In this document: one piece after another, positions 34,252-45,328 of the stretch | Position numbering within the stretch: position 1 is the stretch's first letter | Layout of the letters: each line of letters begins with the position of its first letter | Assembly: GCA_030734395.1 (NCBI GenBank) | Contig: JAUZTG010000029.1 | Location: 6,944,001-7,008,000, forward strand | From: Sarocladium kiliense | Lineage: Eukaryota > Ascomycota > Sordariomycetes > Hypocreales > Sarocladiaceae | DNA: 64,000 nt | Reading direction: 5' to 3' | The notes under the pieces: model-generated | Seen by the model: the letters and a program-made list of their open reading frames with translations, nothing else | What the model was told of the DNA's origin: nothing | Database searches by the model: none | Translations under genes and position numbers: made by a program

Positions 34252-36052
34252 TTAAATAACTCCTAGACTTCTCTCATCACCAAGCCAGATACGATATAAT
34301 AGCTTCCCGGCATCTACTTGTCTCACCGCTAAGTGGCTCCCCCCAGACTCATTCCTCCAGCTACTCTCCCAGGCTGCGCCAAGTCTACTAATACTTGCCC
34401 GGGTGTTCCAGCCCGTTTGTTGCTGAATTTCTCGCAGAATATGGACGCATGCATCCCGCTCTACCTCTACCACGAGACACTGACCCGCAATTGTAAGGAG
34501 TTGGACGGCATTCGCCCAGGCGATGGAGCATCGGTTCGCCAGCGAGTTAGCAACAATCTGACGTGCGTATGTCTGTGCTCGCTGAGTCACTTCGGTACGA
34601 GAGAGCACTGAGAGGCGACTGGCCTGCGAACAAGGCGTGCATATAGTAAGGATGAAGAACGCAGTGTGCAGCATTTGCCATGCTGCGGCCACGGGACCAT
34701 TTAGGTAACGCACCGACTGGAAGGGAATATCCTCTCCATCCGGAGGGAGAATACTGAGAGGTGAGCACACGGCTGGCGCTTGGCTCTCGTGGCGTATCAG
34801 CTCGTCTTCGAGTTCTTTCCATTGGGCAGCGTGAAGTTGCACGGCGTGTTCGTCGAGGCTCACGGGCGTGCGACCCCAGAAATCCTGAACCATCCCGAGG
34901 AGGAAAACGACCTTTTTCTGCCATGATTCGAGCGTCCAGGTAGCCGGATCAGGGAATAAACCACCCGGGAGCCATTCTTCCGGTTCTAATGCTGCCGGCT
35001 TGCCAGCACAGAGAGAGGCAAGGATGATCATCCTGCAGTAAATCCAGAACGACTGTAGGTGAAGATTCAAGTCAGCTAGCATAATCACAGCATGGAGAAG
35101 AAGACGTACAGCCTGTGCCAAACCGCCGCTCAGCCCATGCCAGCGATGCATCCTGAGAAGATCTCCCGTCCCCTTGAGGTGCAGGCCCCAGTCCGTGGCT
35201 TTGCTTTCGACCATCTCACAGTGAGCTATAAGCAGACAGCTCGCAAATACCGCCGAGTCTGGCTTGCTATTTTGTAGCCGCTTGGACAACAGATTTATAG
35301 CAGCGTTGTAGTATGTTAAAGCGTGCTCGTGATTTTGTTGATGTTGGTCATTGACGAGGGAGTACTGGCGGGCTGCAACGGCGACACAGGCCAGCAGGAC
35401 CAGCGTGTCGTTCAGAGCCATCTGCGGCACGACTGTCGAGAAATATCGAGGTGCATCGTCGAACATGTCGAAGCGCGGGCCGATGAAGTCGACGTACCGC
35501 CAGAGGAAGAAGGCCTCAGTGGGATCCGTGACAGGGGGAGCGTGGCCAGATAGTGCAGGACGTGGCGACGGGTGCTGGGATGATGGGGGCCTCGAGGCCT
35601 CGTTGCTTGCTCTTGTGACCTCGTATAGATCAGAGACCCCTTGCGTTTCATCCACGAAGGTCGCTATTCCTCAGAAGTCGTTAGACTCACGGTTGTTCCT
35701 CGCGCGGTGATAGCCATCGTGGGTGAGGTGTTGCTAACCTGGACCTTGTACAGTAGTCTTTGAGGGGACAAAGTCTTCCAACCGGCCAGCGGCGGGTGCT
35801 TTGAACTCGAGCGCGGTGAAAATAACATCTTGGTATAGGGAACACTGGAACCCTCGTCGCTTGCATAAAGCACAAGGCCGCGACTGGTCACACTTGACGT
35901 GGCTCTTGCGACACTGCTCGCATGCTTGGTACCAAACGTCAGCGTCCCTGTTACGAAAGACAACAGCCTTGTATGACTCGATGCCTACCTAATTTCGATC
36001 TCGAGCTAGGCCCTCGCACTTGTTTCGACATTTGTTGCTTAAAAGGCGGCAT
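34252..36052 (-). CDS. Zn2Cys6 transcription factor (fungal_trans_2 type)
   Basis: Model exons are 36052-35989, 35924-35739, 35663-35110 and 35052-34252, giving 534 residues. The zinc cluster starts in exon 2: ACEQCRKSHVKCDQSRPC, then ALCKRRGFQC, with CX2CX6CX5CX2CX6C spacing. The first intron uses the donor at 35988 and ACCAAG acceptor with a GCTGACG branch site, which puts the cluster at residue 22. The intron 35109-35053 is 57 bp and stop-free, so its retention would simply add 19 residues. I removed it because GLAQA joined to SFWIYCRM matches the family better. The C-terminal two-thirds is a helical fungal-specific factor domain. It lies upstream of the FAD oxidoreductase on the same strand and may regulate it. 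The exon 1 choice is the weakest part. Confidence 0.8.
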
Positions 36053-36835
36053 TGTGGAGTGCCAGGGTGGTGATGCAGTTCCGTCGATTGGGATGTGTTA
36101 TATTTTACGGGCACGGATCGGATGAGCCTAGTCGTGGTCTAATGAAATAGTGCACGCCCACTTTCTTGGGTCCTAAAATGGAGTGGAGGGAACCAACTGG
36201 ATGCACGGACCAGCTTTGGTATTCTGGTCCGCGGCGAAAGAAAAAGAGAAAATGGTAGGTTAGTCCGAAGGCGTGAGAAAGTCTACGGGTAGCGACGCGC
36301 TTCAAATCCCATCCCAGGTTAGCTGACAAATCCGCACAATTCGAACCTCCGCATTCGATACACGAAAATCAAATACATGGTCTTCTCCTTTACACATATA
36401 TAATTAATTCTTGTGCACCTCCCCGTTGTCGCGAGCTCCCGTCTATGTGCGTCGCTGCAGCTGGTGGCATTAGGGTCAGGGTTCTCAAAATCTCCCCATC
36501 TGTCTTCCCCAAGAGTATAAGTTGCATTCACCCTACTGTATGAAAGCCTCTTGATACAGCGGCGAATGCTTACAGCTGAGAAGGATAACAGGCCTGGATT
36601 TCTATATGGTCCTAACTGGCAATTTAAATAAGACTCAAATAGACGACTAACCTTGCCAGGACATAAGACGTATATCCCGCCTCTGAAATTTATGTATACT
36701 ATAGTGTTCTGGCACTGGTTGTACGCCTGAGGCGTCAATCCCAATAGTAATTAACGGTTGATCAGAAGCACGAAGTCGCCATCATCGTCAATTAGAGAAC
36801 TCCCACCACGGCATGCTATATATCACACTGACATG
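36053..36835. other. Intergenic, nothing recognised
   Basis: Promoter side of the Zn2Cys6 gene and 3' flank of the sugar-kinase gene. A 141-codon minus ORF (36319-36744) has no recognisable domain. Confidence 0.4.
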
Positions 36836-38386
36836 CTATGGGTTGCACTGAGAAGGGAGAAGAATCATCTCTGTTGTACACTTCACATGCTCCTCGGGAA
36901 AGTCTCCCCAAAACTGCGGCCCATGTTAGTGCCAGGCTATCCCAGGGAGTGCAGTAATGTTCAACTCACCTGAGCAACATGCTGTCGGATGCGGTGCATG
37001 TTCTTGCCCGGCTGGATCTGGCCCACGACCCCCGGTTGGTCTGATTCGGTCCTCCTGGGCACAATCATAGGTCGCCCGACGAAGCACTCGAGAGTCAGTA
37101 GCGCAAATCCGAGAGCCTCTTTAGCGCCGATAGGGATTCCAATTTCGGAGATGGGGACGATGCGAGTGTTGGGCAAGCGCTGCTTCAGGTAGTTGATGAT
37201 GTTGGGGTTATAGGAGCCACCGCCACCCATGTAGATCTCGTCTACACCTCCTGGCGGCCCCCAGCGTTCGTAGGCATCGGCGAGGGACTTGGCCGTGATG
37301 CGAGTTATAGTGGCAACACAGTCCTCCGGGGTCGCTCCACCTATAAGGTTCGCATCTTTTGTCAGCCTGAAAACGCTGTCTCATCTTGATCGAGTCGAAT
37401 ACAAGTAGCAAGACTTACGGGCCAGCATCTCATCGCAGATATCTTCCGCCATGCGATCCCCGAATGTCTCTCGGCCAGTAGTCTTGGGTATCTCATGCAC
37501 AAAGTACGGCCCCTGGAGCACCTTATCCACAACAGACTGGTCAACCCGGCCCTTCTGGCCCATGGCACCATCCTTGTCATACTCCTGTTGACCGTTTGTG
37601 AAGTATCGCACAGCCGCGTCGATAAAGACGTTGCCGGGACCCGTATCGAAGTCGTAGCACTCTTCGACGGCGCCTCGGGGTAGGATGGAAAAGTTGGCGA
37701 TGCCGCCAATGTTCTGCACAGCGCGGTTGAGCGTCGGGTGGCTCAGGAGGAGGGAGTCGAGAGCCGCGAACAGCGGGCAGCCTTGACGGCCGAGAGCCAT
37801 CTCTGACACGCGAAAGTTGCCAAGGGAGGTGACTCCCGTGCCGGCGGCTATAATGGCGATCTCGGCCATGTCGAGATGTGCACGGGTCTGGTTGCCCTCG
37901 AAGAGCTCTGGCAAAGGTAGGTGCCAGATGGTCTGACCCTGGCCACCGATCAGGTCGATGTCTGTTGCTACTTTGAAGTGGTTCTTCTCAGCGAACCAAT
38001 TGACGGCGTCTGTAATGACCTCCCCCAGCTGGATGTTGACGATGGCCAACTCCTCTGGCGTCGTAGTGTTCTCCTTGATAAGCCTCATGACTCTTGCCTT
38101 GAGCTTTTTGGGCATCGGGTATTCGCCATAGTGCAGAAGCTGCATCTTTAACGGCGCTGTCGGGTCGTCCTGGGTGAAGTGGACATGGACGAGGTCGACC
38201 CCGTCCATAGATGTTCCCGCATTGTGGCCGATGACCTTCAGAGAACTGCTGAGAGATCAGCCATGTGACGGCAATGTTTAAAAGGCCCGAAAAAGGGTAA
38301 AGCCTTTGTGGAAGACTCGCTATGTAAGTAGAAGATAATGACACTTACAGCCGGCTGCCGGAGGACTGGTTCAAAGCCGAAGGCAT
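36836..38386 (-). CDS. AnmK-family sugar kinase, probable levoglucosan kinase
   Basis: Anhydro-sugar kinase of the ASKHA fold. Exons are 38386-38349, 38245-37419, 37340-36970 and 36913-36836, giving 437 residues. Motifs are VIGHNAGTSMDGVD (phosphate 1), GGQGQTIWHLPLP, VQNIGGIANFS, YDFDTGPGNVFIDAA with the catalytic Asp, and EIYMGGGGSYNPNI. Bacterial AnmK opens the 1,6-anhydro ring of anhMurNAc with ATP (peptidoglycan recycling), which fungi lack. The characterised fungal homologue, Lipomyces starkeyi levoglucosan kinase, has nearly the same length (439 aa) and converts levoglucosan to glucose-6-phosphate. The last exon was chosen because GTGAGT, CACTAAC and CCGCAG signals are present and the frame otherwise ends abruptly. 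A divergent sugar-porter gene starts 812 bp away, which fits uptake plus phosphorylation. Confidence 0.87.
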
Positions 38387-39198
38387 CGTATGATGGATCA
38401 AGTGGACATCAAAGGGAATCTGCAACTTGAGACACAGGTCTTGGACACCACGTTCACATCCTTTGCATTGCCGATATCTTATATATATGTCATGGGGGAA
38501 ATTCTCGACCATACCATGCTCCACCCTCACCTCACCATGAACAGCGACACATCGGACTTGGTTCCCTTCCGGAGACAGAGTCATTCTTACTATGCAACAA
38601 CTCCGCACTTCTCGTCCCAATCAGCCTCTGTTGGCTCCCTTTGGTTCCTGGGGAATTTCCGCAACTACCAAAGTGGACTTGTGGAGAGAAGGGGCTAACA
38701 CAGGCGAGCTGTGGGGGGAACCAAGCGCGAACAACTAATAGTTTCGTTTACCCCGATGCCCTCAGGATTCCCAAGCTCCATTGGCCCATTGATTCCCTAC
38801 GCACGCTAATTCCGATTTGCCCTCGGCGATGACTGCCTTCCGCAGCGTGAAATCCTCTAACGCTTGTGGAGAAGTGCCTCCGCAGATCTTCTTCGCCCCG
38901 CGCCTTTTTGTCCGGCTCGTTACGAAGTGTTCTCGGGGCTAGATACCTTCCGGGGAATTATAGACCCATATCCATTACCCCGGGACCTTGCTTGGCCTGC
39001 GGTCTCACTATACCCCATGTTCTGGGGAAGAAAAGAAAAAACTATAACTTGCTTCGCCTTCGCTCAGCTATATTTCAAGTTGAAATGATCATCAGGATGC
39101 TCTAGCCGCTGCGACAAGACATGTGTTGAGAGTTGACTCCTTATTCACCCCAGACCAAGACCATACCGCAGATTTCGTTCGCTTTCCACGTCGCAAAG
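38387..39198. promoter_or_regulatory. Divergent promoter, sugar kinase and sugar porter
   Basis: An 812-bp shared upstream region. CreA-type SYGGRG motifs occur near 38,648 (CTGGGG) and 38,950 (CCGGGG), each followed by AATT. No ORF is supported, although several short ones exist. Co-regulation by carbon source is plausible. Confidence 0.4.
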
Positions 39199-41158
39199 AT
39201 GGCCATCTTCCCGTTGACCAGATACACAACCCATATGGGCACATCTGGTCTCAAGCTCAACTTTCTTGTTGCCGGCATTGCGACATGTGCATTCTGGCTT
39301 TTCGGTTACGATATGAGCGTCATGGTACATTCACCTTTTCTTGAGCTTTTCCCCTAATCAATGGCACGTGTGGACTAACACAGAATCCTTGCAGGGCGGT
39401 CTTATCACCGAGGAGACCTTCACAACTGTCTTTCCCGAGATGGACAACGCCGATGTCCAGGGCATTGTCATCGCCTCATTTGAACTCGGTGCTCTCGTCG
39501 GTGCCCTCGCCTGCTTGGACATTGGTGACCGTCTCGGCCGTCGTCTGACCGTTTGGTTCGGCATGCTCTTTATGCTGGTCGGCGGCGTGCTACAGACCAG
39601 TGCCTGGGTTATATCTCAGCTGACCCTGGGTCGCGTTATCAGCGGCATCGGGCTCGGCTTACAGGTCGCCACGGTGCCGTCGTGGCAGTCTGAGTGTGCG
39701 AAGGCACATACTCGCGGGCGTTGGGGTAAGCAGACAAGGCCCCATTCCCTTTCCCCTTCCTGTTTCTCCTTTCTCTCGTATCCCAGGACTAGATGGCTTG
39801 CTGCCTGGTTGGCTGACTAACTGACTGACTTCTCTAGTCATGATTGAGGGTGGTTTACAGACATTCGGCGTTGCTTGCGGCCAGCTCATTGGTTATGGCT
39901 TCTTCTTTGTAAAGGGCCAAGCGCAATGGCGTGTACCCGTGGGCATCCAGCTTATCCCGGCCTTGATCGTCTTCGTCTTCATCAATTTTGTTCCTGAGTC
40001 CCCCCGTTGGTTGATCAAACAGGGCCGCATTGAAGAGGTGCGTTTTGTGTCGAATCCATGCTTCTTTATACGGTGAAGAGCGCTCCGCTGAAAGTACGAT
40101 ATATGCAAAGGGCACATATGTCCTGTCTAAGCTTCGCGACCTGCCCGACGACCATCCGGACCTAGTGTTCGAACGCGACGCAATCATTGCTTCATTCGAA
40201 GCGCAGGCCGAAATGGCTCCGTTCTCCTATCGCGAATTGCTGGACATGGGAAAGACAAAGACCTTCCATCGCGTCGCTATTGGTATCTTCATCCAGTCCG
40301 CGCAGCAAATATCCGGAATCAACTTGGTTTCAACATACGCCAACAAGATCCTGCAGGAGTCTTTCGGCCTGAGCGCCGGCATGTCACACCTCATCGCTGC
40401 CATGGGCGGTTTGGAGTATGCTCTATGCTCGCTTCTATCCGTGTTTCTCATAGAAGGCCTCGGGCGCCGTCGGGCCTTTCTATGGACCACGATCGGCATG
40501 TCCTCCTGCTTTGCCATCATCGCTGGCCTTCAAAGCACGGATTTGCGCGCCTGCAAACTGGCTGCTGCCGGGTTTCTGTTTCTCTTCAATACCTTCTTTG
40601 GCCTTGCCTGGGTCGGAGGACCGTTCCTGTACAGCGCCGAGATTGCACCTTTGCGGTGCCGCGCGCAAGCTAATGCTCTGGCGAGTGCTGCTAACTGGCT
40701 GTTCTGCTTCGTCGTGGTCATGATCATTCCACCCGCTTTCCAGAACATCGGCTGGAAGACGGTAAGTCCATACTTGTTGCTCGTGCATTGTGACCCGTGA
40801 GCAGAATACCCTAACGCGTGCCTAGTACATCATCTTCGCCATCTTCAACGCCTCCTTCATACCCATTATCTACTTTTTCCTAGTTGAGACTAGAAAGAGA
40901 AGTCTTGAGGAGCTTGTAAGTATCACCACCGAATAGCAGAGAGTGAAAAGAACTCGGCATCCGTCCTATAGAGGATCTTAATAGGCTAATATTTTGGGCT
41001 TATAGGATGTCATCTTCGCTGCGGGTGGTGACCCGGTCAAGAAGGAAAAGACAATGCCACACAACATACCCCTTGAAGAGGCTCGGAGGATCCTTGGTCT
41101 TTCTGAGAGTACTTCTAGCGATGAAGTGCTAGAGCACGATGCGAAATCGTCAGCCTGA
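39199..41158 (+). CDS. MFS sugar porter, partner of the AnmK-type kinase
   Basis: Exons are 39199-39324, 39395-39725, 39838-40037, 40111-40761, 40826-40915 and 41006-41158, with consistent phases, giving 516 residues. Sugar-porter signatures are ATCAFWLFGYDMSVMGG in TM1, DIGDRLGRRLTVWFG in loop 2-3, PESPRWLIKQGR before the central loop, QQISGINLVSTYANKI in TM7 and VETRKRSLEELD in place of PETKGRSLEE. The exon 3 to 4 junction (donor GTGCGT at 40038, acceptor AAG at 40108-40110) is the least certain, since the acceptor is not pyrimidine-rich. Divergent pairing with the kinase suggests a levoglucosan or other anhydro-sugar importer. That substrate is inferred from context. Confidence 0.88.
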
Positions 41159-41339
41159 GGCAATTAAGGGGCTTAGCTCTTATCGGCATGGTCGAGAACA
41201 GTGAAGGTAGCCTCAGCCAGTGCCTTGTGTCTGCAATACTGCGCTCTAGGTCTTCAAGATGTATTATAGGTAGTCGATTTTACTCTGGCTAAAGGAATGA
41301 CGTGGAGTTAGAATGCGCCTATGTACCATCTCACCCGTA

Positions 41340-42000
41340 ATATAATACCTAGGGATTAAAGATTAAATCTAAATCCTAATTATATTATATTTAATTTAAC
41401 AGGCATAGCATGTTATGTGGCTTAGGGTTTGGAATTAGGTTTGGGTTATATCTAAGCTATCTTGCTATAGCTATTTTATATAATAAAGGTAAATCAAAAG
41501 AGAGATACAAAGAGAATAATTTTATATATAAATACATAAAATAGTATTATAAAAAGGTATAAGAAAGAAAAAGGTAAGTTGATTAGATAAGAGAAATAAC
41601 TTAAATAATTAAATTAATCAAAATAACTTATGTTTTTATAAGAATATAGTTTATTTGATTATGAAATGAAGTAATGTTATGGTCTGGGCTTGAGCCCAGC
41701 CTGACATCAAAGAGATAAAAGGACGGGCATGTGACGAGACCTAGCCACAGTATGGCTAAGGAGACATAGCGTAACCCCTTTCCCTCACACCTATCTCTCT
41801 ATAAATAGCTTCCTACTCCTTAAGAATATATGTAACTCTTATCAGCACCTAATTGTCTGTGACACTAGGGATAGCCTATTACAAGTAATAATAATAAAAC
41901 TTATTAAATATTGTGGATTTTTATAAGTTTAAATTAGTTTTTTATTATTAAATTATTAATTAATATAATTAATTTAGAGTTTAATTTAAAAATTAAAAGT
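41340..42000. repeat. AT-rich block, RIP-like
   Basis: About 650 bp dominated by TA, TAA and ATT runs, for example around 41,375-41,400 and 41,880-41,990, contrasting sharply with both flanks. This is the composition left by repeat-induced point mutation of a transposon. No coding remnant is legible. The interrupted GC-richer part (41,680-41,790) breaks the block. Confidence 0.65.
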
Positions 42001-44732
42001 AATAAAGACGACGGCAAGTCCGCCTCGGGAAATGGCGGTCCTTTCCTGCCATTTTGGGCGGTTGCCACATCGGGCAATCCTCGGCCATGCTACCTCTCGC
42101 CGCTTTTCCCTCACACTTAAGACCGCGGCCACCCCACCTCTCGATCTTTGTACCTCCATGTCTTTCTCGTACCTTGCCCTGCGCACCTTTCCCAGCCACT
42201 GCTCGACGCCGACATCGTCAACCTTTGTGGTCGCTGTGCCGTCCCCGCATCAAGCGCTGGGAACGATGTCTATCTATCTCGGTACGTAAAATCCTCGCCG
42301 CATTCATGATCTGAACTAAGAATTCTGCCTCACCCTGCCAGTGGACATCCCAATAGGCTCCCACCGCGTGTCTCGCCCCCTGAATGGTCGAAAGGCGCCA
42401 CAGAATAGGGACAACCAGCGCCCATCTTGAATCACGCCACTTCATCACATCCGAGCATTGGGGGACCTGGCACTCTGCATGTCATACTCCGGTGTTGGCT
42501 GGACTGGATCGCAGCTCTGATCGAGCAATGCAGGTTGGCAACAGAACAGCAGTGTCACCCGCCTTTTTTTCGACGCCCTATCCAATCCCGATCAACTGCT
42601 TCTTGCGAAGCTTCATAGGTGGTTCTCATTACCTTTGCCTTTGGCGGCTCTACGATGGATTCTGCCTACGGTCAAAGCATCGAAGACTTCGATGAGAAGC
42701 TCATGCTTTGCTATTATGAGAACCCCAGATCCCAACGACAAGGTTCAGGATGCCAGAGACTATCATGCCGCATCCGCCCCTTTACTTATGGAGAAATGAC
42801 GCTGCGGCCTGGCCCTTATGCCGTGGCTCATGGCCAAGCCATGTTGGCCAAGGCTTGAAAGGGTCATAGACCATTTCTGCTCAGGGTTACGAGATACGAA
42901 CATGCCCCGGTCCACCGGTGCCCGAATAATGAGCTACACTGGACGCGGATTTCAGTGTGGACCAAGGAAGGGGGCTCTACGGCAATTTCAGCTCGACTCG
43001 TATCTTCTTCCAAGTGCCTGTGTGGCTCCATCAACCATGCCCAGGCATCCATGGCCCATGACTTGGCCGAACAGTTGACTCTTCCATCAGTGTCTCGCCG
43101 CGTTACCGGCGGGCCTCTGTGTAGGGCGCTGGTCGAGGGGGGGAGGGTGTTGGAACTTGAGTATACCCCCGATAACTTACTATGTTGGGTTATCTGGGTA
43201 CAGCCATGCCGTGTTCCCTTCCTCTTTGGGAAGTTAAGTCCCCGGCTGGCGCTGGCCCCTGACTTTTCGCTACGAACAGGACATTCCTCCGACTGAGGTC
43301 ACGTTCAACTCAGGCCTGAACGGGGTCACGACTACGGTCATGCCTGTGACTGAAGCATGGGCTACTCACACCCCTTGAATTGCCTTATCAGGTAATACAG
43401 GGCCGCCAGAATATCGAGGAAGACACGCGAATCAGCCATGCCTGCGGCCACAGCAGGCATACACGTCCCTTCTGCCTAATGGCGCAACTAATCCAATCTC
43501 CATCCTCCTCCACTTCTCCTCGCGCTGCTACCAAATCGGGCAAGTGCGTGCCCTTTGTTGATGCTTGTCCTGGCCTCCCATCTCTTGAAATGGGAAAACG
43601 AGGAGGTGAAGGCAGTTCAGCTATACAGCGGGCTCGCTACGCCTGTGCCCCGACCCAGGAAAGTCCAGGCATCCCCTAGGTACTTCATATCTCAATGGAG
43701 TCTTGTTGAACATATGGAGCGTTCGCCTCAGCGCCCAGCATCACAGCTCAGAAAAGTCAGACCAGTGATCAGCCGATCCGCATAACCCTTACAGCTGAGG
43801 GGATGGGTCTTTTGTTCTCCTGCCGAGAGCTACGTGCTCACAAGGTAGAGAACACATGCTCAAGACGTTTACTGATGCTGGGAAGCTGGACTTTCTCACC
43901 ACCTGAGGGCCGAATGAGCTGCGTTCCTCGAGGGTCTATGGGCTTCTCCTTGCACTCGCCCCTGTGCCCGACCGCAGAGCTGCATCAGGTCTATTTCCCC
44001 ATGTGGGCCATCTGACTCGGCGTCATCTCCATCCTCATGGTGTGTGGCTTCATCGCTCCCAGTGGCCCTGTCGCTGTGATCAGGGGATGACCTTTATGCG
44101 GCAGAAAGCTATTGGTGTCCTTGAATCGTCGATGATGTTGGTCGTATGATCCAACCCGAGCGATATATGGCAGGCATCTCCGAGGTTGGGTGGCCCATGA
44201 GCTCCATTTGCGGGAGCGGCCTGAGCCCCAAGTATGCCTTGCAAATCTTACTATGTTGGGCAATTTGGGAACGGCCAGGTCACAACGCCCGTGATGGTTA
44301 TGCTTTCCCTGCCTCTTTAGGTAATCGAGATTCCGGGACTCCCTGTGAGTGTCTGCTTCATGTGGGAAAACCCCCAACCATGGCTTTCACCAGCCAATGG
44401 AGGCACCGGGTAGCCCCGGCGGACTCTTCTTGTGAGGGACTCGCGGACTCGCGATGGCGGGCTTGCCTGTGGATGAAGCTCATGCTACGCACACTCCTTG
44501 ATTGTGTCATGAGGCCTTGCCATATCGAGCAGTCACACCGGGCAGTTCACCAGTCGCCACGGCTTCATCCCCCTGTCGCATTTCTTACTCATGGGAGAGG
44601 GTGTTATGGTGGCAATTCTGCTTGTAAAACCCATACGGCAGAATTATTACATTTACACCCATTTTGAGACCTTTCAGGGATATGCATTGTCCATCTCCGG
44701 GCTGAATCGTCAGTTCTCGAGCGAGTCGACCC

Positions 44733-44753
44733 GGGGGGGGGGGGGGGGGGGGG
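44733..44753. repeat. G21 homopolymer
   Basis: Twenty-one consecutive G after gtcgaccc. Pure G runs of this length are rare and are error-prone in sequencing. It could form a G-quadruplex. Confidence 0.9.
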
Positions 44754-45018
44754 TTGTCCCATAGAGCCCGCACTGCTGAGGGGGTGAGATCGCTACCTCC
44801 TGGCCTGGAGACAGGTTCTTCGGTTCTGTCACTTTCTTCCGGCTCCGAGTGGCTGCTGGGCAAAGCGTCCTTTGCGGCGTGGAGTGGCTGATTTACCCCT
44901 GACTGACTGACTGACGGAAGGCGCCCAGACCCGTCGCGGCGGACGCTTTATTCGAGGATAAATAGCCGTTGTCCACCCCCTCCCCTGATGCTCTCTCAGA
45001 GCATCATTCCTCTTCAAC

Positions 45019-45282
45019 ATGGCTTTCCAATTCCAAAAGCCCCTCGACGTCTTGTCGATGCAAAAGCGCTACGAGGAGAAGGAGTCCAGGCGTGCACAGA
45101 AGCATGTCCAAAAGGCTCAGGAGAATTCTCAGAGACTTCAAATGGGCCTCGGCATTTCCCGCGATGCATCTACAACGCAGATCTGCGATGTTCCTATTGC
45201 AGATGTGATTTACAGCGAGGACGCCAATCCATGGTTTGGTCAGTCCAATACTTCTGTCGAATATGACGAAGGCATGTGTTGA
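45019..45282 (+). CDS. Small basic helical ORF upstream of the SANT gene
   Basis: 87 codons starting MAFQFQKPLDVLSMQKRYEE in a strong start context (TTCAACATGGCT), with a TATA-like ATAAATAG about 60 bp upstream. Residues 15-42 are Lys/Arg/Gln/Glu-rich and probably a single long helix. The rest is acidic and ends EYDEGMC. It stops 46 bp before the SANT-protein ATG, so it may be a separate small gene. It may instead be a first exon joined by an unrecognised intron: the CAG just before ATG 45329 is conserved as TAG in the inverted copy, as an acceptor would be. No family recognised. Confidence 0.4.
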   Translation: MAFQFQKPLDVLSMQKRYEEKESRRAQKHVQKAQENSQRLQMGLGISRDASTTQICDVPIADVIYSEDANPWFGQSNTSVEYDEGMC

Positions 45283-45328
45283 CTAAGTAGTAGACAGCAA
45301 GCCTCTCTCGATCAACGAAACTCCAGAC

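Larger units (their letters stand above)
41159..45018. other. 3.9 kb without recognisable gene; left edge of accessory region
   Basis: Begins with a block of very high AT content (see 41340-42000), then changes abruptly to GC-richer sequence with dozens of overlapping small ORFs and no domain I can name. A diverged direct repeat is visible: TTACTATGTTGGG is shared at about 43,177 and 44,247. A G21 homopolymer lies at 44733-44753. It looks like decayed repeat DNA. Confidence 0.45.

Noticed and set aside
36330..36360. Box B-like GGTTCGAATTG on the minus strand
   Set aside because: No Box A or cloverleaf at the right distance upstream.
41425..41455. Telomere-like TTAGGGTTTGG string
   Set aside because: Only one imperfect unit in an AT-rich block, not an array.
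42032..42314. Possible gene start with GTACGTAA donor after two overlapping ORFs
   Set aside because: No recognisable domain, no supporting downstream exon, and sequence embedded in gene-free DNA.
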